Source: Irpex lacteus (taxonomy: Eukaryota > Basidiomycota > Agaricomycetes > Polyporales > Irpicaceae). From it: a DNA stretch of 64,000 nucleotides. A program made the position numbers and the translations under genes. The DNA lies in the NCBI GenBank assembly GCA_001986395.2, contig MQVO02000007.1, positions 1 to 64,000 on the forward strand, written 5' to 3'. The notes below the pieces were generated by a model. It ran no database searches and was not told the origin of the DNA. It was given only the letters and a program-made list of their open reading frames with translations. The first letter of the stretch is position 1; each line of letters opens with the position of its first letter. Shown here one piece after another: positions 11,241 through 23,006 of the stretch.

Positions 11241-13337
11241 TCACCCTAGAGAACTTCTCCGGGTTTTGGCAACAGCAATCGCGAACTTGTAACCAAGCTC
11301 AGTGAGCAGATTACGCATCCACAACGCCTCCTTGGCGGCTTCCACTGGAGCAATGTACTCTGCCTCAGTGGTAGACAGAGTGACCCATGGCTGAAGCTTG
11401 CTACTCCAGTTGACTGCGCCAGATCCCATGCAGACCAGGTATCCACCTGTAGAGCGACGAGAATCCGGGTCCATACCAAAGTCTGCGTCCGAATAGGTGC
11501 AGAACAGCCCTGGTTTCGACGAATCAGGACTATAAGTGAGTTTCAGGTCCATGGTTCCCTTCAAGTACCGGAACAGATGCTTTACAGCTGCCCAGTGCGC
11601 TTTACCAGGATTGGAGTTGAAGCAGGCCAACTTGGACACAGTGTAGGCGATGTCTGGGCGGGTGGAAGTGGCCAAGTACATGAGTGCGCCCACAGCATTG
11701 ATGTAGGGGAACTGCTGCATGTATGCGCGCTCCGAGGGCGAGTTGGGGCAGTCAGCAGCACTGAGACGCGTGTTGTGTATCATAGGAGTCAACACAGAGG
11801 AGCAATCAGAGAAACCATACGTCTCAAGCATGTCCACAATGTATTGGCGTTGAGACAGCGAGATACGATGATTGAGAAGGTCCCTGGTGATTTCTATGCC
11901 AAGGAGCCACGAAGTGGGTCCCAGATCGCGCAGTTTGAAGTGCTTGGAGAGCCAGGCAACCACACGGTCGGATTCTGCCTTGGAAGGCGAAGCAATGGTT
12001 ATGTCGTCTGTGAAGACAGGCATTATGATCCTGACATCTCCTCTTCTCCAGATAAAGAGAGAGGCATCGGACTGGAGGCGTGTAAATCCCTCTTGCTTGA
12101 GCACCTTGCTCAGCTCGAGGTACCAAGCACGTCCAGCCTGCTTGAGTCCATACAAGGACTTCACAAGACGAAGAACATCACCAGGCTTGCCAAAATGGAA
12201 TCCGTCAGGTTGCTGCATGTAGATCTCCTCCTCGAGGGTGCCGTTGATATAGGCATGGGAGATGTCCACAGAGCGAAGGTCGAGGTCCTCGAGTGCAGCT
12301 AGTGCAAGGACTGTTCGTATAGAAGCAATGCGGACTGTGGGAGCAAAAGTCTCGACATAGTCGAAACCAGGACGTTGGGAGAAGCCCTTAGCAACAAGTC
12401 GAGCCTTGAGGCGTTCAACAGCGCCATCTGCATTGTACTTCTTTGCAAACACCCAACGGCAAGGTATAGCCTTCTTGCCAGGATGCAGAGGACTAGATAC
12501 CCATGTTCCATTCTCCAAGTGCGCATTAATCTCTTCTTGTGCAGCTGCTTGCCATAGACCCCTATCATCTCGCTTCAATGCCTCGCTCATAGAGCGAGGG
12601 ACGGCTTCTGGATCACCAGAGTGTGCCCTTGCAACATATTCACCGTCTGCATCATCATCCTCTTCATCAGGATCAAGTGAGCTGGTCACCTCGTCCTCAG
12701 AATCCTCCTCAGCATGACTAGGCTCAGTAGGAGCTGGCAAAGCAGAGGCTGGCTCAGGAGTAGATGGCTCCGGAGCTGGAGATGACTCTGGACTAGGACT
12801 TGGTTGAACCTTCCACCATTCACCTGGAGGGTTTCTGGTACGTCTGGGATAGCGTGCAGCAATGAGATGCCCAGGAGCAGAATCACCTGCATCCGAGGAG
12901 GGGGCAGAAACAGCACCACGACGACGAATGCGCTGAGGAGCAGCAGAGGGACCAGCCTGTGGCTCAGAGCGCACAGACTGGGGAGGTGCAGGAGGGACAG
13001 GACGAGCCTGAGGGGCTGGTTGGACAGCAGGGCGCACAGAGGGCGCAGGAATGGATGGCGGTGGAGGAGCTGGGATAGCACCGACTTGGACACCAAGAGG
13101 GAGTGCTGGAGGCGCATGTGGACGAGCAGGCGCATTATCGACAGCAGGAGCAGGTTCCTCCCCCTCAAGTCGAGGCTGTGGCAGCATAGGAAGTGTAGGA
13201 GGAGGTGGAAGAGCATCTCCACGAGTCCAGAGTTCAAGATGAGAGGTGTGTCGGTTGTGGGAGGGACAGAGCGATAAGAAGGTACAGAGGACCAGTTCTT
13301 GAGCCCAGGGAAGTACCTCTCGTCGAATACAGCACAT
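11241..13337 (-). pseudogene. Copia RT-RNase H frame (copy 1), RNase H disrupted
   Basis: Begins within the Pro-rich linker that follows integrase and contains the reverse transcriptase core (WVFAKKYNADG, DISHAYINGTLEEEIYMQQP, catalytic FTDD) and RNase H motifs SDADFG and TEAEY. Compared with 25205-27499, a 36-bp in-frame deletion removes the stretch holding the FVDNNS catalytic Asp. A 1-bp loss then shifts the frame, so it stops at 11241. Substitutions relative to copy 2 cluster after about 11787; before that the two are identical. Not functional. Confidence 0.9.
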
Positions 13338-15535
13338 TCAGAGATAACAGGGCGTTTGGTGGCTGGATTGTAGAACTTCCAGCCTTTGTAGTCTGGAGGA
13401 TAACCAATGAAGATGCACTTCTCCATATGAGAGCCCAGCTGACCTCGTTTGTCCTTCTGCACATGTACATAGGCCAAGCATCCCCAGATCCGAAGATTGG
13501 AGACATCTGGCTTGCGCTTGAACCACACTTCATAGGGAGTGGTGTTGGGCGCGGTAGAGGTGGGTACACGGTTCAAGACGTGAACAAGGGCAGCTAGAGC
13601 CTCTCCCCAGAACGACAGTGGCAGACCAGCTTCCTGGAGCATAGCAGTGATCCCTTCACCAAGAGTACGATTGTATCGCTCTGCTACACCATTCTGCTGA
13701 GGCCTATTGCGCACTGTGTGACGTCTGGCAATGCCATGGTCGATGCAGTACTGCTCAAACTCCTTCGACATGTATTCCCCACCCTTGTCGTCCTGCAGAG
13801 CGGCGATTTTCGCGCCTAGCTGAGTCTCTGCATAGGCTTTGAACCGTTTGAAGGCATCAAAGGTCTCAGACTTGGCTTTCATGGGAATCACCACCTTGAA
13901 GCGGCCATAGTCGTCGATCCAGGTGCTCCAGTAGCGGTAGCCAAAGTGTGTGCGGACAGGAAGAGGTCCATGGACGTCAGAGTGAATGAGGGCGAGAGGT
14001 CGAGCAGTTCTGGAGGTGGAGGAAGGGAATGGAGCTGCGTTGAGTTTGCCTGCAAGGCATGGCTCACAGATAGGATCTGCAGGAGCAGTCGAGTCGAGCT
14101 TGAGGCCCAGAACGACATCTTCAGAGATAAGTTTCTTGACACCAGCATGATGGTGGTGGGCAAAGCGACGATGCCAGAGAGACTCATCTAGAGGTAGAGT
14201 CGAAGTTGCGCTAACTAGAGCGGATTCTGGAGCAGGGATGACGTTGCCAGCGAGGTGGGCAGTGTTGGACGCGTCGATGGGCGCACAGAAGCGAGTGACA
14301 GAGTCCTGAATGAAGTCCATGCGCTCAGATGAGATATGGACGTTGAAGCGATGGTTTCTGGCAAGATAGAGCACAGAGAGTAGATTGGATCCCAATTCTG
14401 GTACATGCAAGACTCTAGAGAACTCGACATGGCGCACAGACTCCCCCTCAACCTCTGGAGCAAACACCACCGACCCTACACCTGCAGAATGGACGACTGT
14501 GTTGTTGGCAAGCCGGATGGGGATGGAGAGAGGCTTGTAATTGCGCAACCAGTGTCTGTGAGGCGTCATATGAGAAGTGGCGCCTGTATCTGCGGTCCAG
14601 AGGTGGTCAGATGGTGTGTGAGGCGTGGAGGAGGTGGGAGAAGAAGGGGAACTTGCTTTGCCAGCGAACTCCGAGGCAGATGACGCATCAGAGGTGGTAG
14701 AAGTGACCTCCTGAGCTGCTTGGGCCTTGCCACCGCGTTTCTTCGCTTTCCTGCGCTCCTCCTGCTTCTGGGCAGCGTCCTTCGAAGCTGTAGCCTTGGC
14801 AGAGCGATATCGAGTGCAGGTGTCGACTACATGGCCAGGAAGATCACAGAACGAGCACACAAGCTGAGAGGCCTGCATGATGACATGACTGGGGGACTGG
14901 GAAGTGGACAGGGACGACGACCTGAGCTGCTGCTCGTTGATGAAAGCAGCCTGGAGCTTGTCCTTCGAGATATGGTCGAGGAGTTGAAGGGAGGAGGCAA
15001 AGGACTGGTACTCAGCAGGTAGAGCTCGAATCATCGTCATACAGACGAGTTCTTCGTCCAATTCCTTGATGGTGTAGGTGTCTGGGCGAAGGTTCTTCAC
15101 CCTGAGCATGGCAGCATCGATCCTGGTCATGAGGTCGGACAGGGACTCCTCAGGACGCATCTGGATGGAGAAGAACGACTCCCAAGCGTTGAAACGCGCT
15201 CCAGGGACCTTTTGGAGATGTACAGAGGCGAGTTTGGCCCAGATCTTGACAGGGTCGTCCTCAATGGCGTCCAGGTGTGTCTTCTGGTCATCTGAAAGTG
15301 CCAAATAAAGCTCACCAGCTGCCTTGAGTGCCCTGTCCTGCCAATCCGCCCTAGCCTTCCTCTCAGCCTCAGTAGGCTTTGAATCATCCACTGCAACAGG
15401 CTCCTTCTCATCTCCCTTGACCAATCTCCACAGCCCCTTACTCATCGGCCAGGCCCTCATGTCTCCAGACCACTGGGGGTAGTTGCCAGTCTTCAGAGCT
15501 GGAAAGCGCGGTCCAGAGGACGTTTGAGAGTCCAT
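12686..15535 (-). CDS. Copia gag-protease-integrase polyprotein (copy 1)
   Basis: 949-residue frame whose translation I find identical to that of 23007-25856. It holds an N-terminal gag region, a CCHC zinc knuckle (CSFCDLPGHVVDTC, near residue 225), the aspartic protease motif DTGATS (near 315), the integrase HHCC region, and catalytic D, D, E in SDVHGP, QDDKGGEY and QNGVAER (about 517, 581 and 613). The last 180 or so codons are out of frame (Leu-rich) because the true frame switches to the -1 frame near position 13220; RT and RNase H lie in that frame. It would make capsid, protease and integrase but needs a frameshift for RT. Confidence 0.9.
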   Translation of the reverse strand: MDSQTSSGPRFPALKTGNYPQWSGDMRAWPMSKGLWRLVKGDEKEPVAVDDSKPTEAERKARADWQDRALKAAGELYLALSDDQKTHLDAIEDDPVKIWAKLASVHLQKVPGARFNAWESFFSIQMRPEESLSDLMTRIDAAMLRVKNLRPDTYTIKELDEELVCMTMIRALPAEYQSFASSLQLLDHISKDKLQAAFINEQQLRSSSLSTSQSPSHVIMQASQLVCSFCDLPGHVVDTCTRYRSAKATASKDAAQKQEERRKAKKRGGKAQAAQEVTSTTSDASSASEFAGKASSPSSPTSSTPHTPSDHLWTADTGATSHMTPHRHWLRNYKPLSIPIRLANNTVVHSAGVGSVVFAPEVEGESVRHVEFSRVLHVPELGSNLLSVLYLARNHRFNVHISSERMDFIQDSVTRFCAPIDASNTAHLAGNVIPAPESALVSATSTLPLDESLWHRRFAHHHHAGVKKLISEDVVLGLKLDSTAPADPICEPCLAGKLNAAPFPSSTSRTARPLALIHSDVHGPLPVRTHFGYRYWSTWIDDYGRFKVVIPMKAKSETFDAFKRFKAYAETQLGAKIAALQDDKGGEYMSKEFEQYCIDHGIARRHTVRNRPQQNGVAERYNRTLGEGITAMLQEAGLPLSFWGEALAALVHVLNRVPTSTAPNTTPYEVWFKRKPDVSNLRIWGCLAYVHVQKDKRGQLGSHMEKCIFIGYPPDYKGWKFYNPATKRPVISECAVFDERYFPGLKNWSSVPSYRSVPPTTDTPLILNSGLVEMLFHLLLHFLCCHSLDLRGRNLLLLSIMRLLVHMRLQHSLLVSKSVLSQLLHRHPFLRPLCALLSNQPLRLVLSLLHLPSLCALSHRLVPLLLLSAFVVVVLFLPPPRMQVILLLGISLLHAIPDVPETLQVNGGRFNQVLVQSHLQLRSHLLLSQPLLCQLLLSLVMLRRILRTR

Positions 15536-16262
15536 AGAAGGCGATAGAGATGTCTAGGAGGGGGTAGAAGGCGAGTAGTGACGACAGGAGGCGAGGGAAA
15601 TGTGTCAGAGGCGAAGAAATGGCTTCAGGGGGCGAAAATTTCAAGATAGGGGCCAGGAAAGACTGATAAGGCGATGAAGAACGGAGTTCTTGACGAATCG
15701 ACCTGATTGTTGCACCAGTAGATAGCCGCAGACGAGTAGAATCGAATGATATAAGATTTGGAGCGAAGGGACAATGGGAAGGGGCTGGATTGATGTGATG
15801 TAGTTTGGATGTAGTGGCCACAGAGGGGCCGGGGCTCATAACCACTTAGTTTGGGAGCTTAACTCGACCAAACAAGGGCCTAGGACGTCAGGACTGTAGA
15901 CTGAGGTGAGCAACTAGTATAATATTGAGGAATATACACAACAACATACCTGCAGACTGAGGTGAGCAACTAGAGGTTGCCTGGAGGCCTCAGGCTGCAG
16001 GATGAGCGACTCAGGGCGCTTAAACGCGGCAAATGCCGTAGAAAGCGCCCAGGAGCGCAGAAACTGCAAAGTCCAAGTCTACACTATAGTGGGGGCATAA
16101 ATATGGCCACAGAGACTTGGGAAAAATCAGGAAAAATGCGAGAAAAATACTAACACTACTGTGGAGTGGGATAGACCATGTGTGAGTGATACAAGGAGTG
16201 AAAATGACCATAATAAATGCAAAATAAGCGGAAAGCATGTGCTCACAGCACTATATTCAACA

Positions 16263-16718
16263 CCACTGCAACAGGCTCCTTCTCATCTCCCTTGACCAGC
16301 CCCCACAGCCCCTTACTCATTGGCCAGGCCCTCATGTCTCCAGACCACTGAGGGTAGTTGCCAGTCTTGAGGGCTGGAAAGCGCGGTCCAGAGGACGTTT
16401 GGGAGTCCATAGAGGGCGATAGAGACGTCTAGGAGGGGGTAGAAGGCGAGTAGAGACGACAGGAGGTGAGGGAAATGGGCCAGAGGCGAAGAAATGGCTT
16501 CAGGGGGCGAAAATTTCAAGATAGGGGCCAGGAAAGACTGATAAGGCGATAGAGAACGGAGTTCTTGACGAATCGGCCTGATTGTTGCACCAGTAGATAG
16601 CCACAGACGAGTAGAATCGAATGATATAGGATTTGGAGCAAAGGGACAATGGGAAGGGGCTGGATTGATGCGATGTAGTTTGGATGTAGTGGCCACAGAG
16701 GGGCCGGGGCTCATAACC
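16263..16718 (-). mobile_element. Copia leader plus 5' gag fragment (outer copy)
   Basis: Minus-strand primer-binding site, leader and first gag codons, running up to the AGTGG (16263-16267) at which copia copy 1 is inserted. It belongs to the same element as the split LTR 16719-16891 plus 20706-20951. Confidence 0.85.
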
Positions 16719-16891
16719 ACTTAGATTGGGAGATTAACTCGACCAAACTAGGGCCTAGGACGTCAGGACTGCAGACTGAGATGAGCAACTAGCATAATAT
16801 TGAGGAATATACACAACAACATACCTGCAGACTGAGATGAGCAACTAGAGGTTGCCTAGAGGTCTCAGGCTGCAGGATGAGCGACTCAGGG
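16719..16891 (-). mobile_element. Copia LTR, left part, split by hAT
   Basis: 3'-terminal 173 bp of a minus-oriented LTR. Its last 8 bases, ACTCAGGG (16884-16891), are duplicated at 20698-20705 by the hAT insertion. Joined to 20706-20951 it gives the standard 419 bp. Confidence 0.93.
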
Positions 16892-19800
16892 CAGCGTTGT
16901 TCCGTTTAAGGTTTAGTTTAGAAGTTTACGATAGTTATCGTAAACGTTAACCATTAAACTAGTTTATTAAACTAAATTGAGTGGCGTTATGGGCGCCAAT
17001 TTGGTCGGGCCACGCACGCACATCGCAAGTGCGAGATTAAAAACAAAACACGGTAGAGCAATAGAATTGATATAATACAATGTAGTATGGACTACTTATA
17101 CATCTGTATACATGGTAGAATCCGCACCAGGTTGGCTCAGAAGCTCACAGAGCTCCACCTCGTCACCTAACCCGCTTTCGGCTTGGCTTTCAAGCTCGGT
17201 AACCCAGTATGAGTCTGAAAAGTTAAAGAGAACTTCAATATCGAATCGGAATGGAAGCCCGTTACCAGTATAAACTGCAATGTTTTCCTCTGTTATCACC
17301 TCATATTTTCCAAGAGAGAGCCCAGGCTCCGGGAGTGATTTATCTTCGTCCACAGATTTGAGAAGAGAGTCGACCATATCACCCAGTGTGATGTCCGGAT
17401 TGTAACCTGAGGCAATTATCTCTGCGTCTAAGTCGTCGATATGCTCCGGATCGTCAATTCGAGTGGTCGATGACTGCTCCGAGTCTGATTCAGAGTCACT
17501 GTCTAGCGAGATATTTATGGTCTCTCTAGTAGGCGACTCTGCCGGTGGTGCAGGACTCGGACGTGCAGATGTCGAGGGAATGGAAGTAGGAAGGCTTGGA
17601 GTAGGTATAGATTTCTCCCCCGCTCGTGAACTACCAGCTGGGCCAGATAGTGACTGAAGAGTCTGTGCGGTGGGGTTGAGGCAACGCTTGAGGCGCTGTA
17701 CGGCCTCACCACTGCGGACCTGTGCCTGACGTAGATGTGCGTGAAGCTCAGCGATATTCAAAAGATTGCCAGACGTAAGTCGACTTCTGGCAGGTGTCAG
17801 GATCCGCTTGAGTAGACTGAACAAGCGTTCACATGACGCTGAGTTCGGGCATACAGAGAACAAGCGCAAAGCGATGCGCATCAGAGGAGTGGGCGATCCG
17901 TGATCCGGTACGAGAAATGACCAAAGTTTGAAGGGATTAACAGGTGGGGCAGGTGTCTATAAAAGCAAGATATCAGATACGAAAAGGACCGATGATTATA
18001 ACTTATGTAACGTACTCCATCAGGATCTGGCTGCATGTACATGCTCACATAAACGGCCATCTGTGAATACAGTCCCTTGTTACGGAGATAGTCGGGAACC
18101 TCTTGCAATAGTTCCCGAGGGGCCGGAGTTTTGAAGAAGCGCGTATAGAGTCGGGACATAAGGACAGATATGATAGCAGGTGACAGCCATGGTGTCGTCT
18201 GGAACGGGCGTAATTTGTGCATCGGATTCAAGATTACTGCAGCAATAAAGAGATCTTGATCGCTAGCCTCCCACCGTGAGTTGATGCTGTTGCAAACTGT
18301 CTCTGAGATGATGGTATCTGAGGTGGTATGCTGAGGAAGGCTCCGAAACCGATGGTAGAGTAGCGCCAGCACCATAAGAACTGAATCTAGTCGAGCCTTG
18401 TCTGACTGTGCAATGTTCGATGCATACGCAAACGGCTCAAGGTGAGATTTCATCCTTTCAAAGTAGAATCAGCGCATTATCATAAAGTACAAAGAATATT
18501 ACGCTTACTGCTTTATGGCACTCCAAAAGTGATCATCTTTGAGATAGGAGATGATCTCTGTTGCCTTCTCTCTTGCTGACGCTGAGCCGGTGATAATCTG
18601 GCTCTCTTCAGCAGCTTCATCAAGTTCCAGCATAGTCATGATGCTGGTCTGAAGCTGCAGAAGACGCCGATAGGCAAGAAAGTGAGACGTCCACCGAGTA
18701 AGAACAGCTCGGATGACAGAGAGGGGAGGGGTGCCAGGCCTCAAGCGCATCTGAATATTCCGAAGTAATCCAAGTACATACGTCTTGCTCCGAAGCCAAG
18801 TGATAACTTGCTCTGCCCGTGTCGCATAGGCAAGGACGTCAGCGTTGCACTTGAAGTAATCTCCGACGATAAGATATACCTAGCAGTAGAGAGTTAGTAC
18901 GCTCAATTATGCAAAAGTAAGCACATACTTGGTGAGCATAACAAGGTAAAATGATTAGGTCCGGCCTTTCAAGTGCAAGTAGCCTCCGGGCTTTCTTCGA
19001 TTCACCGCCAGAGTCACTCACAAATGCAACGATGCGAATGTGAAAGTGACGCTCTGCGTAACGAAGCTTCTCTCGAATCATGGCTAGAAGATTATCGCCA
19101 GTCTTCCGATCTGCAGAATTGTCTTCCAGAGCAATGATAACAACCTAATAGCAGTTATTATATGTATACCACTTCAAAGAAGTGTCGGGCACGTACCTCA
19201 CCACAAATCGTCATTGTGAATCCTGTGTAGTGATGAAAGTTACCCCCGGACCAGCCATCACATTGAAGTGTGGCATCCGCATTCTCAATCTGTGGTAGCA
19301 ACGCTAAGCGTTGAGCGTTAAGCTCAGAAGGAATAAGACGTGACGTGAGGACACGTCTGGACACTGGTCGTGCAGCAGGGATGAAACGTCTGACAAAAGC
19401 GACAAATTCAGGGTCATCAACCCAGGAAAGGGGAATGTTGGCAGACGCAGTTATTCGAGCAATCCTAGACTCGAACTCCCGCTGAGACTCCATGCTCCAT
19501 GCTGTCTGAGGTACAGCTGGCGCGAGCGATGATGCACGAGAGCTCGTACGGTGTCCAGCACTGGGCAGCTGTCTGACTCCATGTGCTGTGTTTGCTGGCA
19601 GTGGAGGAAGTGATGTGGAAGGGGCATACAGAGTCGGTGAAGATGAGAGACCTGTCGCTGTCATAGCTGGCGAACCTTGTAGTGAGCCGGAACGCGTTGG
19701 CGGAAAGACTGGAGAGCCATAGGGAGGGGTAATGCTCAAAGAGAGCGAGTCGAGCTCAGAATATGGTGGGGAAGGTGAAAACGCAGGGGGATGAATATTG

Positions 19801-20697
19801 CCTCGAGAGCGAGGAGCTTTCGACGCATTTAGCTCGAGCACCGCCAGCTCGCGAATGTCATCTGTCCGATTAGGGCATGATTTGAGGTGGTTGAGCAAGG
19901 TATTGGGGTGACTAGCTAGCCAGCACCTGCCCTGGCTAGGCTCCTGAGGTGCAGCCCATACTATAATACAGTCAGATCGCTCACAAATGCGACAAGAATG
20001 AAAACGTACAGCTTGCAATTACCTCCTCCCGTGAGCGCACCTCAAAGCGTGCCCGTATACGAACATCATGCTCGTCCTGGGCCTGAGCTGCCCGTATATA
20101 GCCGTCAAAGCAGGCAGAACAGATGCATCGAAATTTCTTGGAGCTAGGAGTAGTGTACGCCTCTGTAACCCGTGCTGGATTCTTGCTTTGAGGATGGTCG
20201 ATGAAGTAGTCGCGCCACCAGCCACGTTCCTTAGGAGGCATAGCCGGAGAATAGCAGTACACAGCGAAAGAGAGAGAGAGAATAGGGCAGATACTGAGGG
20301 GATCAAAAGGTAAGGGTGGGAATGCAGCCCTCGACGAGAGGCTTTCACCTTGTGTTACATCTGACTGACAGCCTGAGAGAAAGGCCAGATTGCCGGGTCA
20401 CAAGAACAATGCTCGGGGAAACAGCCAAACACATGGCTTCGGATTGAACACTATCTACAATACAATGTGTATCTACCCAATAAGCAAGCTAAGAATGAGT
20501 TCCATGTCAGTCCGAAGCTTTTCATGTTGAATACGAGCGCACGCACCTTATCTCAGACATGGGCCGGTATTGCGCGCTTAATGAGCTCGGGAAACCCCTT
20601 GTTTAGATCAATGATCGTTGAATTACTAAATATGGTATATTAAACGATAAACATGTGAATTAAACATCGTAACCATGACCCTAAACGTACAACACTG
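16892..20697 (-). mobile_element. Autonomous-looking hAT transposon with TIRs and 8-bp TSD
   Basis: 3.8-kb element with ends CAGCGTTGTTCCGTTTAAGG (left) and, inverted, CAGTGTTGTACGTTTAGGG (right). It is flanked by exact ACTCAGGG duplications (16884-16891, 20698-20705) inside a copia LTR. Subterminal regions are rich in GTTTA/TAAAC. It contains one gene with an uninterrupted six-exon frame (17096-20241). Because it interrupts an LTR that itself contains other copies, it is younger than that copia. It is the best candidate for a recently active DNA transposon here. Confidence 0.95.
17096..20241 (-). CDS. hAT transposase, six exons, apparently intact
   Basis: Proposed exons (minus): 20241-20023, 19979-19197, 19144-18929, 18879-18509, 18454-18016, 17956-17096. 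All junctions are GT-AG, lengths sum to 963 codons and no internal stop is seen. In order: BED-type zinc finger (CICSAC and NHLKSC), Ser/Pro linker, catalytic Asp in CDGWSGG, second Asp in FVSDSGG, CYAHQV, TRWTSHF, SRWEASDQDLFIAAVILNP, and the hATC dimerisation region with CPNSASCERLFS carrying the acidic Glu. After hATC is an unusual acidic tail of roughly 200 residues. Start chosen at MPPKERGWW; an in-frame upstream ATG at 20262 is possible. It would excise and reinsert elements with CAGYGTTGT ends. Activity is inference. Confidence 0.93.
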
Positions 20698-20705
20698 ACT
20701 CAGGG

Positions 20706-20951
20706 TGCTTAAACGCGGCAAATGCCATAGAAAGCGCCCAGGAGCGCAGAAACTGCAAAGTCCAAGTCTACACTATAGTGGGGGCATAAATATGGCCACA
20801 GAGGCTTGGGAAAAATCAGGAAAAATGCGAGAAAAATACTAACACTACTGTGGAGTGGGATAGACCATGTGTGAGTGATACAAGGAGTGAAAATGACCAT
20901 AATAAATGCAAAATAAGCGGAAAGCATGTGCTCACAGCACTATATTCAACA
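20706..20951 (-). mobile_element. Copia LTR, right part
   Basis: 5'-terminal 246 bp of the LTR split by the hAT element, beginning (minus strand) TGTTGAATATAG at 20951. Confidence 0.93.
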
Positions 20952-21226
20952 CCACTGCAACAGGCTCCTTCTCATCTCCCTTGACCAGCCCCCACAGCCC
21001 CTTACTCATTGGCCAGGCCCTCATGTCTCCAGGCCACTGAGGGTAGTTGCCAGTCTTGAGGGCAGGAAAGCACGGTCCAGAGGAAAGCACGGTCCAGAGT
21101 ACATTTGAGAGTCCATGGAGGGCGATAGAGACGTCTAGGCCGGTAGAAGGCGAATAGAGAGGACAGGATGCAAGGGAAATGGGTCCAGAGGCGAGGATAT
21201 GGCTTCAGGGGGCGAAAACTTCAACA
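20952..21226 (-). mobile_element. Copia gag/leader fragment
   Basis: Minus-strand gag start, again ending in AGTGG directly against an LTR, as at 10132 and 16263. It carries the CTGGACCGTGCTTTCC duplication also present near 10000, so the two fragments share a recent ancestor. It fades out near 21226. Confidence 0.8.
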
Positions 21227-22279
21227 ACGGGCAGAGCTGTGCATCACAAACTGTAGCCAATATCACTCCCTATTCTATCCCGATAAGATAATCTTCAGCC
21301 AGCAGGATGGGAACAACTGGCAACAGAGGCTCGAGATGAATCCCACTACATCTGCAATTCAAAAAGCGAAGTTTGAGCTTACCGCAGGATAGCATTGATG
21401 CAAGAACATGTGATGCAATGCTTTGCTGGGGAATAGTCAAGCTTTGCTGACTGGATCAATGCTGTCTCGCAATCTAGGAGCAAACACACCTGTACCATGA
21501 CTGCCCAACAAGCGAAGTGTCTTTTCATCAAGCACTTCTCATATATTCCTTTCGTTTCTCTGGCCCATGCTGCAACTGACGACCTTGCAGCTGCCATACG
21601 CAGTGTAATTGGAGAAAATGCAGGAGTGATTCCCAACGCATTGGCCCACAGGCGTAAAGATTGTGACAAACATTAGCAAAGGAATATTATGTAGATATAT
21701 GCATTGAAGCTTACGTTACAAAGTTCAAGAGCACAATCAATCATGAGAAAAGTTGATGATCATCTGGTGTCAACATCCCAAAGCAACTCGAAGACTGGCA
21801 TGTTGAGTCGTTCTAGAGTTGTTTGTAATCCATGTCGGCAAAGTGAGGAGGCTCGGATCTGGATAGAATAAATATTATAATGTATTATTATAAAGATAGA
21901 GAGTTACTCACATTACGAATGAGTGAACAAAGTGTTGCAATTGGATCATGTTTAATTGTATTAGGAATAGTTCGAGGTGTCGTCTTGTCGGACACATGAT
22001 CTTTGGCATCTTCTTTTGCAAGGTCTGTGTTTGTTATCGCCTTCAAGACCACTTGACATGCTAGGTTTGCGATATGCGGAAAGCATCTGGCAGATAGGGT
22101 TAAAAATGCTCATTACTTAAGATATCACTTACCGAATCTGTCTCTCCTTGCAGTTAAAGTCAACTCAGCCTCTAGATAGCTCATGAATGTGCTGTTGTTG
22201 GAAGCATTATCCATGATAATCCATCCGATCTAAGTCGCTATCAATTACTCCCTTCAATTCATATTAGACAGTACTTACT
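21227..22279 (-). pseudogene. Old hAT transposase, middle segment
   Basis: Minus-strand blocks: IGWIIMDNASNNSTFMSYLE (second catalytic Asp region), HIANLACQVVLKAI, RNVSNSL-like stretch, then LLWDVDTR-stop-SS, where the conserved Trp codon of DTRWSS is TGA. Introns are recognisable between blocks. Left of about 21670 an open frame continues without recognisable hAT motifs. The segment is separated from its N-terminal half (27982-28917) by copia copy 2, whose 5-bp TSD TTACT borders it at 22275-22279. Dead: nonsense codon and multiple insertions. Confidence 0.8.
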
Positions 22280-23006
22280 TGCTGAATATAGTGCTGTGAG
22301 CACATGCTTTCCGCTTATTTTGCATTTATTATGGTCATTTTCACTCCTTTTATCACTCACATATGGTCTATCCCACTCCACAGTAGTGTTAGTATTTTTC
22401 TCGCATTTTTCCTGATTTTTCCCAAGTCTCTGTGGCCATATTTATGCCCCCACTATAGTGTAGACTTGGACTTTGCAGTTTCTGCGCTCCTGGGCGCTTT
22501 CTACGGCATTTGCCGCGTTTAAGCGCCCTGAGTCGCTCATCCTGCAGCCTGAGGCCTCCAGGCAACCTCTAGTTGCTCACCTCAGTCTGCAGGTATGTTG
22601 TTGTGTATATTCCTCAATATTATACTAGTTGCTCACCTCAGTCTACAGTCCTGACGTCCTAGGCCCTTGTTTGGTCGAGTTAAGCTCCCAAACTAAGTGG
22701 TTATGAGCCCCGGCCCCTCTGTGGCCACTACATCCAAACTACATCACATCAATCCAGCCCCTTCCCATTGTCCCTTCGCTCCAAATCTTATATCATTCGA
22801 TTCTACTCGTCTGCGGCTATCTACTGGTGCAACAATCAGGTCGATTCGTCAAGAACTCCGTTCTTCATCGCCTTATCAGTCTTTCCTGGCCCCTATCTTG
22901 AAATTTTCGCCCCCTGAAGCCATTTCTTCGCCTCTGACACATTTCCCTCGCCTCCTGTCGTCACTACTCGCCTTCTACCCCCTCCTAGACATCTCTATCG
23001 CCTTCT

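Larger units (their letters stand above)
11147..16262 (-). mobile_element. Copia retrotransposon copy 1, 3' end damaged
   Basis: Reading leftwards: 5' LTR (16262-15844, 419 bp), GGTTATGAGCCCC primer-binding site, leader, gag-protease-integrase frame (15535-12686), RT-RNase H frame (13337-11241). It then ends abruptly near 11147 against an oppositely oriented LTR fragment, with no 3' LTR of its own. The sequence beyond the 5' LTR is again copia gag ending AGTGG, so this copy sits inside another copia. From about 16179 to 11787 it appears identical to copia copy 2. Confidence 0.93.

Noticed and set aside
22304..22522. 72-codon open frame (MLSAYFAFIMV...) repeated in each copia LTR
   Set aside because: It lies wholly in LTR sequence, also in solo LTRs, and has no coding context; an LTR shadow.
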